From contig JAFGAS010000074.1 in assembly GCA_016933535.1 (NCBI GenBank), forward strand, positions 62,001 to 126,000: a stretch of 64,000 nucleotides of DNA. The letters are read 5' to 3'. Positions 62,849 through 64,000 of this stretch are shown here, one piece after another. The notes below the pieces were generated by a model, which saw only the letters and a list, made by a program, of their open reading frames with translations, was not told where the DNA came from and searched no databases. This stretch comes from Candidatus Zymogenaceae bacterium. Lineage in GTDB: Bacteria > Desulfobacterota > Zymogenia > Zymogenales > Zymogenaceae. The first letter of the stretch is position 1. Each line of letters opens with the position of its first letter. The translations under genes were made by a program, and so were the position numbers.

Positions 62849-63482
62849 TATTGACTCCCTTTTCGAACTTGGATATCGTAATATTTCATTGAACCGTTTT
62901 CCACTCCCTTCTAAAGTTTTGGCCCCTTCATCTTCACTTTCCGAAGATTATGACACAAGATGATAATCTTAATTTAGTTTATGAATCGACAAATGGACGT
63001 ATACAAATCGAATCATAACGATGGTGGGAACTACTCGTCTATTCTCTTGTTCTGTCTGGTCACACATATTTGTTTATGGACACATTAATAGCGGGATTCC
63101 ATTTGTAACATTTCGACATGGTTCGTAATATGTGAAGACCTCTCCACATATATTAGACGATGGCACCTTTAGTATTAGGCACTCTTAGCGCACCTCAGAC
63201 ACCAAGAAAATTATAGAAACCTATTTTCGATTATCCTATTCACCTAAGTTGAAAGACGTGTGTTTCTCTTCAAAGGTCAACGACACACAACTCGTTTCTC
63301 TTCTGGAAATTCGAAAGGGAAACTTGGGGCACACGACTAATATGGGCACTTCTTAAATCTCGTTGATCTCAGAAAAAAGTCGATACTCGCGTTTCTATCA
63401 CAAACGTTCCTCTCCTCGTAGAGCCTATACCTATAACCGTTACCGATTGAGCATAAAACCTATCCGCTACATAAGGAAATGA
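62849..63482. other. 634-bp non-coding gap inside the phage tail operon
   Basis: All six frames have frequent stops; no frame of 60 codons. Longest visible fragments are ~35 codons without ribosome sites. AAGATTAT and ATAATCTT form an inverted repeat at about 62944-62970. The sequence is more AT-rich than the flanking genes. Just upstream of 62848 on the minus strand a short frame encodes KGVENGSMKYYDIQVRKGSQ, possibly a gene end. Confidence 0.5.
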
Positions 63483-64000
63483 CTATGGCGTATATATCTC
63501 CCAACCCCCATATGTGCCGTAGACTCCATCGCTGTCTCTCAAAAATTTGATTTTACTGGTTACCCCTGCCCACGCACCTCCTTCTCCGGGTTTCAAAGGA
63601 AGCTCTGCCTCAGAGGAGAAATTGACCTTACTATGGGAAATTCGCAAATAATCGCCACTAACCATAGGTTTGGTGAGCCGTATGGAGTAATCGATTGGTG
63701 ATGAATCCTCGAAAATCTTGAAAGATTTACCCACACAGGTGTTATAAGTGTAATCAACGTGAACCATTTGGCTGTCTCCAATTGATCCGCCTGTGATTCG
63801 CTTCAGATGCCCACCTTTACGGTCCAGGTAGTAATCGTTCCCCTCGGAATATGTAACACTGCCCTCTTCGTTGGTAACTTTCACTGGAGTATTAAATGTG
63901 AAATCTGCCGCATGGGTAAGTGCAATCCAATCTATACCCTTCATAATCACTTCTTCATTCATTACCGTTTGAGTCCCGGCCGCCGAAGTAGTTATGCTCC
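63483..64000 (-). CDS. Phage structural protein, partial (5 prime end outside window)
   Basis: The frame is open to the window edge: upstream of the ATG at 63962 it continues (SITTSAAGTQTV), so the ATG is probably internal. KGIDWIALTHAADFTFNTPVKVTNEEGSVTYSEGNDYYLD and MVHVDYTYNTCVG read as Ig-like or tail-tube beta domains. The end is GVYGTYGGWEIYTP. Common in phage tail-tube/major structural proteins, but no family can be fixed. Confidence 0.65.
   Translation of the reverse strand, partial: SITTSAAGTQTVMNEEVIMKGIDWIALTHAADFTFNTPVKVTNEEGSVTYSEGNDYYLDRKGGHLKRITGGSIGDSQMVHVDYTYNTCVGKSFKIFEDSSPIDYSIRLTKPMVSGDYLRISHSKVNFSSEAELPLKPGEGGAWAGVTSKIKFLRDSDGVYGTYGGWEIYTP

Larger units (their letters stand above)
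54944..64000 (-). mobile_element. Prophage, tail tip and lysis end (incomplete in window)
   Basis: Twelve minus-strand genes, mostly overlapping by a few bases: tail/structural proteins, a 1091-residue hub/fibre-like protein, small baseplate-like proteins, then an XhlA-like protein, M15 peptidase, holin-like and spanin-like proteins. No integrase, capsid or terminase is in view. The left boundary is near 54.9 kb beside a chromosomal gene. Confidence 0.8.

Overview
The window looks like a chromosomal segment of an anaerobic, probably Gram-negative bacterium, most likely Desulfobacterota (former Deltaproteobacteria). This is an inference from gene content: a Desulfovibrio-type small ferredoxin, a 4-hydroxybutyryl-CoA dehydratase-like radical enzyme, iron-sulfur Old Yellow Enzyme chemistry, a tetrahaem cytochrome, FdhD, and one gene with an in-frame UGA and a bacterial SECIS-like hairpin, so selenocysteine is probably used. 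No rRNA, tRNA or CRISPR array was seen.

Layout. 1-3.6 kb: end of a secreted protein, a PHP hydrolase, a NagB-like deaminase and a secreted protein. 3.9-5.1 kb: MFS transporter. 5.8-13.2 kb: an acyl-CoA/redox cluster (nitronate monooxygenase-like, enoyl-CoA hydratase, hotdog thioesterase, dienoyl-CoA reductase-like, RetSat/CrtI-like flavoprotein with its own 2Fe-2S reductase), with a clear promoter and palindromic operator. 13.4-21.0 kb, minus strand: an amino-sugar operon (AAC(3)-like, SIS, unknown, GPH transporter, BadF-type kinase, ceramidase-like, NagA) and a ferredoxin. 21.4-26.8 kb: MoxR/VWA pair, then an Rrf2 regulator, a ferredoxin-remnant/HD protein and a hemerythrin-PAS protein. 26.8-35.2 kb, minus strand: an arsenic/thiol island (ArsR, ArsP-like permease, TauE, redox thiol proteins, the selenoprotein candidate, thioredoxin, ArsF-, ArsG- and ACR3-like proteins). 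35.5-41.2 kb: hybrid kinase, 4HBD-like dehydratase and copper ATPase. 41.6-48.5 kb: IscR-like regulator, NifS, NifU, MnmA, FdhD, CysK, MetX, MetW, a sulfur/Fe-S/methionine series. 48.6-54.9 kb: small ORFs, a 13-residue-repeat membrane protein, an acyltransferase, CorA with a leader terminator, and an enoyl-CoA hydratase. 54.9-64 kb, minus strand: the tail and lysis end of a prophage running off the window.

The standout is the selenoprotein candidate at 29921-31534. Its N-terminal 70 codons are hidden behind an in-frame UGA at the position where I recall relatives having the second Cys of a Pro-Cys-Gly-Cys motif. The UGA is followed by a hairpin whose GGU loop begins at the same codon offset as in E. 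coli fdhF. Other items worth checking are the ferredoxin-remnant/HD fusion, the CorA leader terminator, the 24-bp Rrf2 operator, the 13-residue repeats, and a 634-bp non-coding gap inside the phage tail operon.
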